64,000 bases of DNA, from positions 1-64,000 of the forward strand of contig NZ_QGDU01000001.1 in NCBI RefSeq assembly GCF_003149045.1, read 5' to 3'. Shown here in pieces: positions 8,296-17,397 of this stretch. The stretch comes from Fibrobacter sp. UWR4 (lineage in GTDB: Bacteria > Fibrobacterota > Fibrobacteria > Fibrobacterales > Fibrobacteraceae). A program made the position numbers and the translations under genes. Position 1 is the stretch's first letter; every line of letters begins with the position of its first letter. The notes under the pieces were generated by a model. It searched no databases, was not told where the DNA came from, and saw only the letters and a program-made list of their open reading frames with translations.

Positions 8296-9951
8296 TTAGT
8301 AAATCACGATAAAATCTTTGGTCTTTCCGCTGCTACCTGCTCTGAAACGGTAGACTCCGGGGACCATTAATTTTTTTACCTGACTCTCATCCATACAGAA
8401 CGTTTGGGTGTTATAGCGTTCGCGGGTAATTAAATCTCCGCGTCGATTTCGGATTTCAATAAATTTCTTTGATTGGGGAAGAGGGGTGAAGCAAAGATCT
8501 CCACCTCTCCATGGTGTCGGATAAGCCCTAAGAGTTGGATCTGTTGGAACTGTGGGGAGAATGCTGTCATTCATTCTACTGAAAACCCAGATAATGGAAT
8601 CCACGGAAGGATCCCTGTTCCAAACTTTATGAATGAAGTCTACGGCGTTTGTGGATTTAATGGGAAATATTTCTGATTTATTGGACTTGTATGCAATTGC
8701 ACTGGCCCTGCCTTTGAAAAGACTCATATCAGGATATCCGCCATTATAGAAGTTGTAGGCATGCATATCTACTTGTGGCAAAAATGAATCCGTTTGGCTT
8801 TCGATAAAGGTGTGCTTGAATTCTGGCCAGCGATTTGCATCGGTGCTAATCCATAGGGAGGAATCCAGAAGAGAAGAACGTTTTCCTGCGAAGGATAGTT
8901 TTGTCACGAAATCATGGTAGAGACTATCTGCTGAAAGCTTGTTCTTTTGTGAATATTCTTGAAGCATTCGCCAAAAAGATTCGTTCGGTTCTTTTGAAAA
9001 ACTTTCCCAGATGAATTTATCTGCATTCTTGGCTACATGGTTGTATAAATACAGGAAGAAAATACCTGCGCCATAATCTTCAAGCATTTGGTCTAGAGGG
9101 GTGCCTACAACCTTGGACATGGTGGGAAGATAGGTGAAGTAGTCGTCAATATCAGGAACGGAAACTTCTTCAACGCCAGAAGCGGATGCTTCAAACCAGA
9201 AGGTCCAATATTTGGACAAATCCAGATAGCGCAGCTGCACTGCATGATAAAGTTCGTGGACGGCTGTTACCCGAATCCCGTTTTCCCACCGATCTGCGTA
9301 GGAGTAGCCAAATGCGTCGTTTTGCAGTTCCTGGTCGGCGATGTCATAAATGCATTTTTTGCCATTGACGTTTAATGTGTCCAGGGTGCTTCTATAACTG
9401 GGTGAATAACGGAAGTCGTTGTCTATGACAAGCGTGGTTCTTCCTTTGGAATAGTCCTCGGAAATGGTTACGCCATAGCAACCATGACAAGAACCGCCCA
9501 GGTACAAGTCCGTTGCCCTCATCAAATCGACATCGATCACTTCAACTGGATAAAGTCCTTCAGAAACTTCCATGCGATAATGAAAGGAAGTGTCGTTCCC
9601 TAAGGGTGGTAACATTCCCATTTTGGATGTGTGGAACTGGTAGGCGTATTCGACGGCTTTTGCCAGGGTGTCCACGAATGCTTCTGTAGTCTGATGGGGG
9701 CCTGTCAGGGTGTAGAATATCTGGAAGTGGTTTGTTTTCTGGGTAAGAACAGTGTCGTAGTAATCCGAAGAGGGGCAGGGGGTGTATGCTCTTTTGGCAA
9801 CAGGCTTTTTAGAAACGAATTTGTTATCGCGGGCAGCGTGTAACTGTTGAATCGCGTGTGCTGTTCCGCAGGTTCGCGCAGAAACTTCCCCTACCCAAAA
9901 GAGGATGGTTAATGCAATTGCCAAAAGAGACAATTCATTTTTTAAAGACAT
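8296..9951 (-). CDS. Secreted zinc metalloprotease-like protein (MXAN_6640-like)
   Basis: This 551-residue protein has a signal peptide ending near VSARTCG. A zinc site HELYH (His232, Glu233, His236) and a downstream FWFEASASGVEE segment likely supply the third ligand and fit gluzincin-type proteases of the MXAN_6640 group. The C-terminal ~90 residues look like a beta-sandwich and end in YRFRAGSSGKTKDFIVIY, similar to the sorting/attachment domains of FCB exported proteins. It is the last gene of a minus-strand operon, 2 nt behind the UbiD-like gene, with which it has no obvious link. Confidence 0.75.
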   Translation of the reverse strand: MSLKNELSLLAIALTILFWVGEVSARTCGTAHAIQQLHAARDNKFVSKKPVAKRAYTPCPSSDYYDTVLTQKTNHFQIFYTLTGPHQTTEAFVDTLAKAVEYAYQFHTSKMGMLPPLGNDTSFHYRMEVSEGLYPVEVIDVDLMRATDLYLGGSCHGCYGVTISEDYSKGRTTLVIDNDFRYSPSYRSTLDTLNVNGKKCIYDIADQELQNDAFGYSYADRWENGIRVTAVHELYHAVQLRYLDLSKYWTFWFEASASGVEEVSVPDIDDYFTYLPTMSKVVGTPLDQMLEDYGAGIFFLYLYNHVAKNADKFIWESFSKEPNESFWRMLQEYSQKNKLSADSLYHDFVTKLSFAGKRSSLLDSSLWISTDANRWPEFKHTFIESQTDSFLPQVDMHAYNFYNGGYPDMSLFKGRASAIAYKSNKSEIFPIKSTNAVDFIHKVWNRDPSVDSIIWVFSRMNDSILPTVPTDPTLRAYPTPWRGGDLCFTPLPQSKKFIEIRNRRGDLITRERYNTQTFCMDESQVKKLMVPGVYRFRAGSSGKTKDFIVIY

Positions 9952-9953
9952 CT

Positions 9954-11834
9954 CTAACCTCCTAAGATCCCTTCTTCCCTCAAGATCTTGCGAGCTCTTT
10001 CCTTGATTTCTTCAGGAAGGGTCAATGCCTTCTGGTGGTGAGGCTTTACTCGGGCGTCAATAATGAGGGGTGCCTCTGCAGTCCAGTGCTTGTTCGTTAC
10101 TTGCTCGTTAAAGCCAAAGATGTCCTGGGCTGGATCGGAGCGGGTGAAGGTAAGCCAGAGAAAATCATTCAGGTTGTCTCCCTTGAGGGTGTCGTCTAGA
10201 ACCGGCCTGCTGTCAATGAGAGATACAAGAGGATAGTTGTCCTTAAATTTCCATTGGGCGATGGCGCCTGCAAGTTTTTCCATCAGGGCTTTGCGTTCGT
10301 CGGCATTAAATGAGGGACCTTCCACGACAAGTACGCCTGCCATAGGTATGTATACCTTGGGAGTGTTGTTGCCCACTTTGAATTCTTCGGGAAGCTGCAA
10401 AGACTGAAGGTCTGTTACATCCTGTCGTAAATTGCGACGCTTGATGCCTGCGGCAGCCATGACCAGCTTGGAACCGTGATTCAGGCTACTGCCGGAATAA
10501 TCCAGCGTGTCGATGGTTGTCGCCGTCTGGAAATGAAGATCCCGCTTGAAATCAATACGTTCCAGGATGTGTGCGAAAAATCCGGGTACGTCATTTACGT
10601 CGATTTTCTTGCCCGTTTCTATTTCGTCTTCCTTGGCGGCAATCAGCAGGTACTTGCTGAGACTTGCCTGGTTGAATCCGAGAAGTGCGTTAGCAGTCTT
10701 CAGGAGCTCCATAGGCTCGCGATCCTCGGGCTTTGCGTAGGGCAGAAAACGTTCGCTAGCAAGAGCTAGACAGAGGGGATGAACGCCTGCGGGATCTACT
10801 GCGTGAACAGCATGTAATCCCGGGATGGACGCTGGAACCATGGGCTTGGTAACCTGATGGATGAAACTCCCGAACAGGGTATCTTCCTGAGGAGGGCGTC
10901 CTACAACCGTAAAAGGATAGATGGCGTTCTTCTTGCAAAGAACTTTTTCGATCCGCATATACGGAAAGTTGTGCTTGTCGGAATAGTAGCCAATGTGATC
11001 GCCGAATGGGCCTTCCGGTTTCAGCTCCGGACCCACTTCACCCAGAATGCAGAAATCCGCATCGCTGGAAACAAGATATCCATTGTGGATAAAGTAATTG
11101 AACCTGCGGCCGCCCAGCATTCCTGCGAATACTAGTTCGGAAAGATTCTCGGGCATAGGCATCACTGCCGCTACGGTATGAGATGGAGGACCGCCAATAA
11201 AGACACTGACTTTCAGGGGGCGGCCTTCTTCAATAGCCTTCCGATGATGCCTTGCGATGTCGCGCTTGATCTGGTAATGGAGCCCGCATTCCTTGCCCTG
11301 CTGGTAGCTATTGCCGGACATCTGGACTCGGTACATGCCCACGTTGGTAGTCATGATGCTCGCCTTTTCACTCGGGCGTGTTGCCACCTGAGGAAGCGTT
11401 ACAAAGGCTCCGCCATCCATAGGCCAGCTTTTCAGCTGCGGTAAATCCTGCAGGCTACATTCCTGAAAATCCCTGATGGAACCGCTTTTGCGGGGCAGAG
11501 AACAGATGCCTGCCTTGGCGGCGGTCAACAGTTTAAGCGGATTGGGATGCTTGAAAAATTCAACAGGATTGGACTTGAAGAGAACCGCTGTCTGGGTGCT
11601 CTTCATGCTTTTACGGAACAAAAACTTTAAACGATCTTCACTTCCAAAAATATTGCAAGCGGCACGGAAGGGGCTTCCCTTTACCTTCTCGAACAAGAGT
11701 GCTGGCCCATTTGCCTCAAAGACCTGGCGTGCAATCTCCGCCATCTCCAGATTGGGATCCACCTCTTGGTGGACGCGCTTCAGCATACCTGCTTTTTCTA
11801 AGTCCAGCAGTGCCTGTTCAAGGGTGTTGTACAT
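9954..11834 (-). CDS. UbiD-family decarboxylase, probably for menaquinone synthesis
   Basis: This 626-residue protein resembles UbiD prenyl-FMN-dependent aromatic decarboxylases across its length. It has an N-terminal segment (EANGPALLFEKVKG), a central GPFGDHIGYYSD region and a C-terminal DDTLKGDNLNDFLW region. In bacteria using the futalosine menaquinone route, long UbiD homologs act on late intermediates, and the same role is inferred here. It is cytoplasmic and needs a UbiX flavin prenyltransferase, which is not in this window. The SRPBCC gene lies 3 nt upstream. Confidence 0.85.
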   Translation of the reverse strand: MYNTLEQALLDLEKAGMLKRVHQEVDPNLEMAEIARQVFEANGPALLFEKVKGSPFRAACNIFGSEDRLKFLFRKSMKSTQTAVLFKSNPVEFFKHPNPLKLLTAAKAGICSLPRKSGSIRDFQECSLQDLPQLKSWPMDGGAFVTLPQVATRPSEKASIMTTNVGMYRVQMSGNSYQQGKECGLHYQIKRDIARHHRKAIEEGRPLKVSVFIGGPPSHTVAAVMPMPENLSELVFAGMLGGRRFNYFIHNGYLVSSDADFCILGEVGPELKPEGPFGDHIGYYSDKHNFPYMRIEKVLCKKNAIYPFTVVGRPPQEDTLFGSFIHQVTKPMVPASIPGLHAVHAVDPAGVHPLCLALASERFLPYAKPEDREPMELLKTANALLGFNQASLSKYLLIAAKEDEIETGKKIDVNDVPGFFAHILERIDFKRDLHFQTATTIDTLDYSGSSLNHGSKLVMAAAGIKRRNLRQDVTDLQSLQLPEEFKVGNNTPKVYIPMAGVLVVEGPSFNADERKALMEKLAGAIAQWKFKDNYPLVSLIDSRPVLDDTLKGDNLNDFLWLTFTRSDPAQDIFGFNEQVTNKHWTAEAPLIIDARVKPHHQKALTLPEEIKERARKILREEGILGG

Positions 11835-11837
11835 GGT

Positions 11838-12332
11838 TTAACCGGCGGTAGCGGCGTTATCCAATGCTTCGAAGCTTTGAGTCTGCTTCTTGGATTCTAC
11901 TGCCAGGATGATTTCTCGTGCGGCCTTTCTGCCGGCAATCGCATAAACGATGCCTGCCTTGTCCATCAGGTTTGCAAATTCGCTTTCGGTGAATTCGCTA
12001 AAGCCCTGGAAAGAGAACGTGTCGTTACAGGCTGTCAGATTGCCTTCGGAAGAGAACTGGTGGGTTGCGTTAAAGCCGCGGAAAGGCCCTTTATCCAGAC
12101 GGACGGTGACCTTGTTCTCGCTAGATGCGGCAATAATGCCTGTCCAGGAAATTTTTTTGAATCCGGCTACTACGGTGTACTTAACGATTTCACCTGCATC
12201 CAAGGACTTAGGAAGCGTGTAGTAGACAATGGGATCTTTTACCATGGTCAAGCTCATGGGTGCAAAACGGAGCGTCTCCAGCACGTTTGCCAGAGAGTAT
12301 TCCTGCCATGAAGTTTGACTGAACTGTACCAT
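11838..12332 (-). CDS. SRPBCC-fold ligand-binding protein
   Basis: This 164-residue protein starts with the hydrophobic pattern usual for SRPBCC (START-like) proteins. It has the central signature GPFRGFNATHQFSSEG followed by a beta strand, matching the W/F-T-H-x-F-E block of that fold, and a long C-terminal helix. SRPBCC proteins bind hydrophobic ligands such as quinone or polyketide precursors. The 3-nt spacing to the UbiD-like decarboxylase gene suggests it may handle a menaquinone intermediate. That role is inference. Confidence 0.7.
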   Translation of the reverse strand: MVQFSQTSWQEYSLANVLETLRFAPMSLTMVKDPIVYYTLPKSLDAGEIVKYTVVAGFKKISWTGIIAASSENKVTVRLDKGPFRGFNATHQFSSEGNLTACNDTFSFQGFSEFTESEFANLMDKAGIVYAIAGRKAAREIILAVESKKQTQSFEALDNAATAG

Positions 12333-12370
12333 ATGCGTAGAATATAGAAAAAGTTTGAACAGTAGTGGGT

Positions 12371-13309
12371 CTAGTCTTGTTCTTTTAGAACAATCTTGGA
12401 TAGGGCCGCAAATGCTGTGTCAGGATTTGCGTCTACCCATTCCTTAGACAACTTTGTCTTGAGAAAACGACCTTCTACGGAATTGTACCAATGAACCACT
12501 CGGGTTTCGGGGAGAACAAGTTTATCTACCTTCTTGTGGGTTTCGTTCTTGAACCAGTGGGCGCTTACTTCAGGACCTAGAGGGTAGAAGTAAGGGGCAG
12601 GAACCACTTCCATGGAATCGCTGCTTGTGTTTCCTGTTACATTCTGCAGGAGGCGAGTCCCTAGTCGGAACCGTTTGAGACGTTCTTCCTCGGGCATGGT
12701 CTTGATATATTCAAATGCCTTGATGATGGTTTCGTTGCCGGGTTCCGCTCCAATGACAGCGTTGTTTACGGCTGCGGTAAACAGCCCTTCGAACGCACGG
12801 AATAACTTGTAGCCACCAGGCATTCTTGCGCAAAGTTCACGGAAGGCGAACTGCATCCCGCAGAAAGCCCAACGGAAGGGATTGATGCTCTTGAAAAGGC
12901 TTGCTGGAAGAGCCACGGGCTCTGTACCCACAAAGCCTCTCTGTTCCATCATTTCGCCAAAAGGCTTCACCATGATGATGTCTGTATCCAGATAGACTCC
13001 ACCATACTTGAACAGCAATGCAAGGCGGAGCAGGTTTGCTCGGCTTGCGGGAGCGGTCAATGTGTGGAACAGTTTCCCGCAGAGTCCGTCGTCTCCAAGG
13101 CCTTCAAAGTGGCTGCCTGTCACGGGGATGGCTTCCAGTCCAGGGATATCCTTAATGAGATCCCAACCATCGCCTTCCTGTTTCAAACCTTCGTGAACAA
13201 GCCAAATGGATTGTGGCTTCTGGATGTTGTAGGCAGAACGAATGGCAAGTCCTCCGCTCCAGGGAAACTTAGGACCTAGCCAAATAAAGATGAGTCGATT
13301 TGGAATCAT
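12371..13309 (-). CDS. Glycosyltransferase with DXD sugar-binding region (GT32-like)
   Basis: This 312-residue protein begins IPNRLIFIWLGP, the usual start of the Gly_transf_sug/OCH1-like group. It carries the conserved RANLLRLALLFKYGGVYLDTD block with DTD at 108-110 binding the nucleotide sugar and metal. It has no signal peptide. It sits between a Dabb gene and the SRPBCC gene in one operon with a GT4 glycosyltransferase, so it likely decorates a surface polysaccharide or glycolipid. The acceptor is unknown. Confidence 0.85.
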   Translation of the reverse strand: MIPNRLIFIWLGPKFPWSGGLAIRSAYNIQKPQSIWLVHEGLKQEGDGWDLIKDIPGLEAIPVTGSHFEGLGDDGLCGKLFHTLTAPASRANLLRLALLFKYGGVYLDTDIIMVKPFGEMMEQRGFVGTEPVALPASLFKSINPFRWAFCGMQFAFRELCARMPGGYKLFRAFEGLFTAAVNNAVIGAEPGNETIIKAFEYIKTMPEEERLKRFRLGTRLLQNVTGNTSSDSMEVVPAPYFYPLGPEVSAHWFKNETHKKVDKLVLPETRVVHWYNSVEGRFLKTKLSKEWVDANPDTAFAALSKIVLKEQD

Positions 13310-13347
13310 GGATATCTACAGGATGGAAGTGAAAAAGGGTGGATGAA

Positions 13348-13665
13348 TTAGAATTCGAAATCCACGGCGCGACGTTCGGTCACAACCTTCTTCACGAAGG
13401 AGACAATTGCCTGGTGTTCAGGATGGTTCTGGTAAAAGTCCAGTGCTTCCTTGGTGCGGAAGGTGGTGTCCAGGGCAATATCGAATTCGATGTCGCCGTT
13501 ACCCAGTTCAGCCTTGTTGAAGTTCAGGCCGGATTCGATGCTTACGAGACCGGGAATCTTGCCTTCCAGTGCGTGGAATGCATCGACCATCTTCTGGCCG
13601 TTCACCTTTGCGGTGTTTCCTTCTGCTTCGGCCTTCAACTTCCAATATACGATATGACGGATCAT
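13348..13665 (-). CDS. Dabb (stress-responsive alpha/beta-barrel) domain protein
   Basis: The 105 residues match the dimeric Dabb fold: MIRHIVYWKLK at the start, a central LVSIESGLNF strand, and EALDFYQNHPEHQAIVSFVKKV near the end. Members are small cytoplasmic proteins of mostly unknown function. The start overlaps the stop of the GT4 gene (ATGA), indicating translational coupling. Nothing in the sequence gives a substrate. Confidence 0.88.
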   Translation of the reverse strand: MIRHIVYWKLKAEAEGNTAKVNGQKMVDAFHALEGKIPGLVSIESGLNFNKAELGNGDIEFDIALDTTFRTKEALDFYQNHPEHQAIVSFVKKVVTERRAVDFEF

Positions 13666-14849
13666 TTTTTCCTCTTATGGTTTGCAATTTGTCTGTAAAG
13701 ATCCAACTGACGCTTGAAACAATCGTCCCAGCTGAATTTTTCAGCATAAGCACGGGCGTTCAATTTCTTTTGCTTCAGGTCGGAATGATAAAGTTCGATA
13801 ATAGCTTCTGCCAGGCTTTCCGAAGAACGTTCCTTTAAAATAGCGCCTGCTTCGGATTCCTTCACATGCTCTGCTGCAGCGCCAGTTGCGGCTCCCACCT
13901 GGGCGTTTCCACAGGCCATACTTTCGAGAATGGAGAGACCGAAGGTTTCCCAGCCGGAAAGGGCTAGACCGAGATCCACGCTGGAGTAGTAACGGGCCAT
14001 TTCATCCGCTGATTTGATAAAGCCAGCATATTGCATGTGTGGATTTTTTTCCACAGCAGCCTTTACCTGGGGGAGGTAAGGTCCTGTACCTGCCAGTACC
14101 AAGGCCGGCTCGCAGTTTAGCTTTTGACTAAGGATGTCGTAAGCTCCTAGCAGAAGTTCAATGCCTTTTTCTTCGCAGAAACGGTGGGGGAAGAAAATGG
14201 TCAGACGATCCGGATTGCCATCCTTCAACTGCTTCACTAATTCTTCATCGCGCTTCGTGGGATTGAACATCTGGATGTCGCAACCCAGGGGAATCCAGTG
14301 GGATTTAGGAAGGCCGTTTTGGTCTAGACGGTCCATTACTTCCTTGCAGGAAACCTGGACGCCATCGTAGCGTTTGAATTCCTGACGGGCATACCAGAAT
14401 GCGATCTTTCTGCAGAGCGCTCCAAGTGCTTTGCCAAACTTGTTCGCTACAGGTCTTTCCACATAAGTGATGGGGAAGTCCGCATGCCAGAAACTGAGAA
14501 GGGCTGCATTGGGCACAATCTTTTTGGCTGCAGCGCGTACCACCGTAGGAAGAATGTAGGGAGAGCCTACTTCGATCACATCGGGCTTGTATTTTTTCAA
14601 TACAGGACGAATCTGGGATTGCTTCCAGATAAAACGGTACTCCCAATTGCCTGGGAAACGGTACGCATCCACATGCTCGATAACCAGGCTGTCGCTCACC
14701 TTCTCTGTAAAGTTCTTGGAATCGGGCATCACAAAAACAGAAAGAACATCCTTCTGCTTTTTGTAGAAGTCCATCTTTTGTAGATGGTAGCGTCGAACAC
14801 CGCCTCCCGAAGGACTCCAGAAATTGTTGAAGTCAACGACGGTAAACAT
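13662..14849 (-). CDS. GT4-family glycosyltransferase
   Basis: This 395-residue GT-B enzyme has the N-terminal SPSGGGVRRYHLQKM loop that binds the donor phosphate region. The C-terminal half holds the E-x7-E type block around FGLSILESMACG (near residue 300) used by GT4 retaining transferases. It is cytoplasmic or membrane-associated. Its start shares one base with the stop of the primase-like gene (TAATG) and its stop overlaps the Dabb start. It probably transfers a sugar to a lipid or surface glycan; the sugar cannot be named. Confidence 0.88.
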   Translation of the reverse strand: MFTVVDFNNFWSPSGGGVRRYHLQKMDFYKKQKDVLSVFVMPDSKNFTEKVSDSLVIEHVDAYRFPGNWEYRFIWKQSQIRPVLKKYKPDVIEVGSPYILPTVVRAAAKKIVPNAALLSFWHADFPITYVERPVANKFGKALGALCRKIAFWYARQEFKRYDGVQVSCKEVMDRLDQNGLPKSHWIPLGCDIQMFNPTKRDEELVKQLKDGNPDRLTIFFPHRFCEEKGIELLLGAYDILSQKLNCEPALVLAGTGPYLPQVKAAVEKNPHMQYAGFIKSADEMARYYSSVDLGLALSGWETFGLSILESMACGNAQVGAATGAAAEHVKESEAGAILKERSSESLAEAIIELYHSDLKQKKLNARAYAEKFSWDDCFKRQLDLYRQIANHKRKK

Positions 14850-16735
14850 TAAAGTTGTTCCTGCATCTTATTGGACAGCGGGTCAATTGTCAGGTTGCCC
14901 TGATAAGTGTTGTTGCTGCCCAGACGCTTGGAGTCCACCTTTAAGAATAAATTTCCGCCCTTAGCTTCCAGCCAGTAAATGGCGTCGGAATCGCGAAGGT
15001 ATGCACGAGGACCGATTAGACCCTGTTCGGAATCAATCAGTTCCCCACCCAGGAAGAACGGAATGTCCAAAGCCTTGTACAGATCCAGGATGACTGCGGC
15101 TCGGCGCTCGCAAATGTCGTTCAGTTCCGGATGGTCAGAAACCTTTAGATGGTCGATACCGTCGATGATGACGACCAGGTTGCGATGCTCCTTCACTTCT
15201 TCCTTTAAGGTGGATAGAAGCTCGGTATTGTCGAACAGAGGGGAGTCTTCCCAGATTTCCAGACGGTTGCTACGGACGTAACCCATGAGTTCGCGGGTAG
15301 CTTCCAGAATCTTCTGGTTCATGCCTTCGTCTTCGTTTTGCTTACGTACGGTCAGGACGGATTCCCCGATCATCATGGCGACCAGTCGGTCGAAAATCTG
15401 GCGACGGGGCGTTTCCAAAGCAACGTAAATCAGTTTCAGCTTGGGATTGCTTTGTACAAGGTCCAATGCCAGGCTAGAAAGCAAGGTGGTCTTCAGACCA
15501 AAGGGCTTGGAGGAAACGTAGAAGCAGCCGGACTGAATACCGTCGATTTCCTGAGTCAGTTTCGGGAAAGTATTCAGGGAGTAACCCACGCTTACGTCTG
15601 GAGGACATCCCATGGCGGTATCGAAGTTTTCCTTGATGTCCTGCAGCAGCATGGAACGACGGTGAGTATGGACCGTGTCCACTTCGGTCTGTTCCACCAG
15701 GGAAATCAACTGGTCTGCGCCATTCTTACGGACAACCTGGTCTACAGTTTCGCCCTTCGGTAGCACGATGGACTTGAACTTCAAGTTCAGTTCCTGTGCC
15801 ATTTTCAGATAACGCTGGATACGGAATTCCTGTTCTCTGCGATCCTGTTCGCGACGGAGAACCACCGTAACGGATTCTGCGCCACAAGCCTTCAGCTTCA
15901 GGAGATGGCTTAAAGTCAGTTCCTGATACAAGGTGGAAACGACACCCGGAATGCCGGAAAGGTCTGCGGTCAATGCATCAAAGAAACCTTCCACAATCAA
16001 GGGTTTGCTGTTTTCCAGCTGCATGTTGAAAGGAATATCTGCAGGACCGGATGCAAAGGAGATATAGGTGTTAGGACCGTCGGCTTCGTCAATGAGACGA
16101 CCGTAGACGGAATGGATCAAACCCTTGGAGTTGCGAGCGGGAATGGTGATTCTCGGTTCGTGGTAGGCTTCCAGGTTGTCCAGGTAGAAACTGATCTGGT
16201 GGCGTTCGATCCCGTTCAGCATGCAGTAGCTGACGAATGGTTCTGGATCGCCACTATAGTAACCAATACCGTAAAGCTGTGCCTGGCCGATGCTCCAACC
16301 ACGGGATGCCAGGAATTCTGCAGAGGACGGACTCTTGCATGCAGCCCAATGGCAGTAACGGACGAAGTTCTCGAGAACCTTCGTCTTTTCTCCGCCCAGT
16401 TCCTTGATCCAAGGGTGTTCATCGGGCTGGTTGTCCTTTTCGATATCCTGGGTGCCCAGGAAGTCAAGAGCTTCTACTCGTGCGGCGCCTTCGTCCATGC
16501 CGTTAAAACGGCTACGCATCACGAATTCAATCAAATCACCTTCGCTACCGCACTGCAAGCAACGGTAACGCCAGTAACCTAGAGCGTCATAAAAGAACAG
16601 AGAGGTTTCTTCCGGGGAGTGGAACGGACAGCAGGCAATCAGGTTCCTGCCCCAACGTGAAAGAGGTACTCCCAACTGACGCGGGTGAGTCTTTGCCCGC
16701 ATGATAATACCAGCGTGTTCTTGATCGATAAGCAT
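14849..16735 (-). CDS. Primase/helicase-like fusion: CHC2 zinc finger, TOPRIM, RecA-like domain
   Basis: This 628-residue protein has a DnaG-type CHC2 zinc finger (Cys36, His39, Cys59, Cys62). A TOPRIM core follows, with Glu249 in LIVEGFFDAL. A RecA/DnaB-like C-terminal domain has a Walker B-like VVIIDGIDHL near residue 520. The P-loop position (SSKPFGLKTT, 408-417) keeps Lys and Thr but has Ser and Leu where both glycines should be. The layout recalls phage T7 gp4 or Twinkle, yet no phage genes are nearby. It is translationally coupled to a glycosyltransferase gene. A role in DNA replication or repair is inferred; it is not the standard dnaG. Confidence 0.75.
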   Translation of the reverse strand: MLIDQEHAGIIMRAKTHPRQLGVPLSRWGRNLIACCPFHSPEETSLFFYDALGYWRYRCLQCGSEGDLIEFVMRSRFNGMDEGAARVEALDFLGTQDIEKDNQPDEHPWIKELGGEKTKVLENFVRYCHWAACKSPSSAEFLASRGWSIGQAQLYGIGYYSGDPEPFVSYCMLNGIERHQISFYLDNLEAYHEPRITIPARNSKGLIHSVYGRLIDEADGPNTYISFASGPADIPFNMQLENSKPLIVEGFFDALTADLSGIPGVVSTLYQELTLSHLLKLKACGAESVTVVLRREQDRREQEFRIQRYLKMAQELNLKFKSIVLPKGETVDQVVRKNGADQLISLVEQTEVDTVHTHRRSMLLQDIKENFDTAMGCPPDVSVGYSLNTFPKLTQEIDGIQSGCFYVSSKPFGLKTTLLSSLALDLVQSNPKLKLIYVALETPRRQIFDRLVAMMIGESVLTVRKQNEDEGMNQKILEATRELMGYVRSNRLEIWEDSPLFDNTELLSTLKEEVKEHRNLVVIIDGIDHLKVSDHPELNDICERRAAVILDLYKALDIPFFLGGELIDSEQGLIGPRAYLRDSDAIYWLEAKGGNLFLKVDSKRLGSNNTYQGNLTIDPLSNKMQEQL

Positions 16736-16788
16736 AATAAGCCTCGTTTTTCTTTTGAGAAATCTAGATTTTTTTTAATTTTCCAGGT

Positions 16789-17397
16789 ATGATCATCCTT
16801 GGAATTGACCCCGGTTCAATCACTACGGGGTATGCTTTTTTGGACAAGACCGGAAACGACTTGAAAGTTCTGGAATACGGGGTAATTCATGCGCCTGCAG
16901 ACCATGCTCTAGAAGACCGTCTGCTCCATATTATTACGGAACTCGAAAAACTTCTGGATCGTTATCATCCCAATGCGTTGAGCATGGAAGGGGTGTTCTT
17001 TGCCAAGAATGCCAAGAGTGCCCTGGTCCTGGGGCATATTCGTGGGGCTGTTCTTGTGTCCTGTCGCAAGTACGGGATGACCTTCAATGAATATCCGCCC
17101 AAGGTGGTAAAACAAGCTGTTACAGGAAATGGCGCTGCCCCCAAGGAACAGGTGGCAAACATGATCTTTGCTCGACTGGGAATTTCCCAGGGAAACCTGC
17201 CTTTGGATGCTTCCGATGCGCTGGCCATTGCCTGGACTCATGCAAATCCATCTCCTCTATCTATTGCGTTAACGGGTTCCGCCAGTGTTAAAAAGACAGT
17301 TGGGAAGAAGACCGTCTCCTTGACCTCACGAAAGAAAAAAGCGACGACAAGGCAATGGATGGACTTAATCGAAAAGATGGGAGGAACCATCCAATGA
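16789..17397 (+). CDS. ruvC: Holliday junction resolvase RuvC
   Basis: RuvC cuts Holliday junctions during recombination, working with RuvAB. The catalytic acids Asp7 (GIDPGS), Glu67 (SMEGVF), Asp140 and Asp143 (DASDALAIAWTH) are all present. At 202 residues it has about 35-40 more than usual, as a Lys/Thr-rich basic C-terminal tail that may add DNA contacts. The stop overlaps the start of the next gene (ATGA). ruvA and ruvB are not in the window. Confidence 0.95.
   Translation: MIILGIDPGSITTGYAFLDKTGNDLKVLEYGVIHAPADHALEDRLLHIITELEKLLDRYHPNALSMEGVFFAKNAKSALVLGHIRGAVLVSCRKYGMTFNEYPPKVVKQAVTGNGAAPKEQVANMIFARLGISQGNLPLDASDALAIAWTHANPSPLSIALTGSASVKKTVGKKTVSLTSRKKKATTRQWMDLIEKMGGTIQ

Noticed and set aside
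14849-16735. Prophage or plasmid remnant around the primase-like gene
   Set aside because: There is no integrase, capsid, terminase, partition gene or attachment repeat nearby. Neighbours are ordinary chromosomal genes in a coupled operon.
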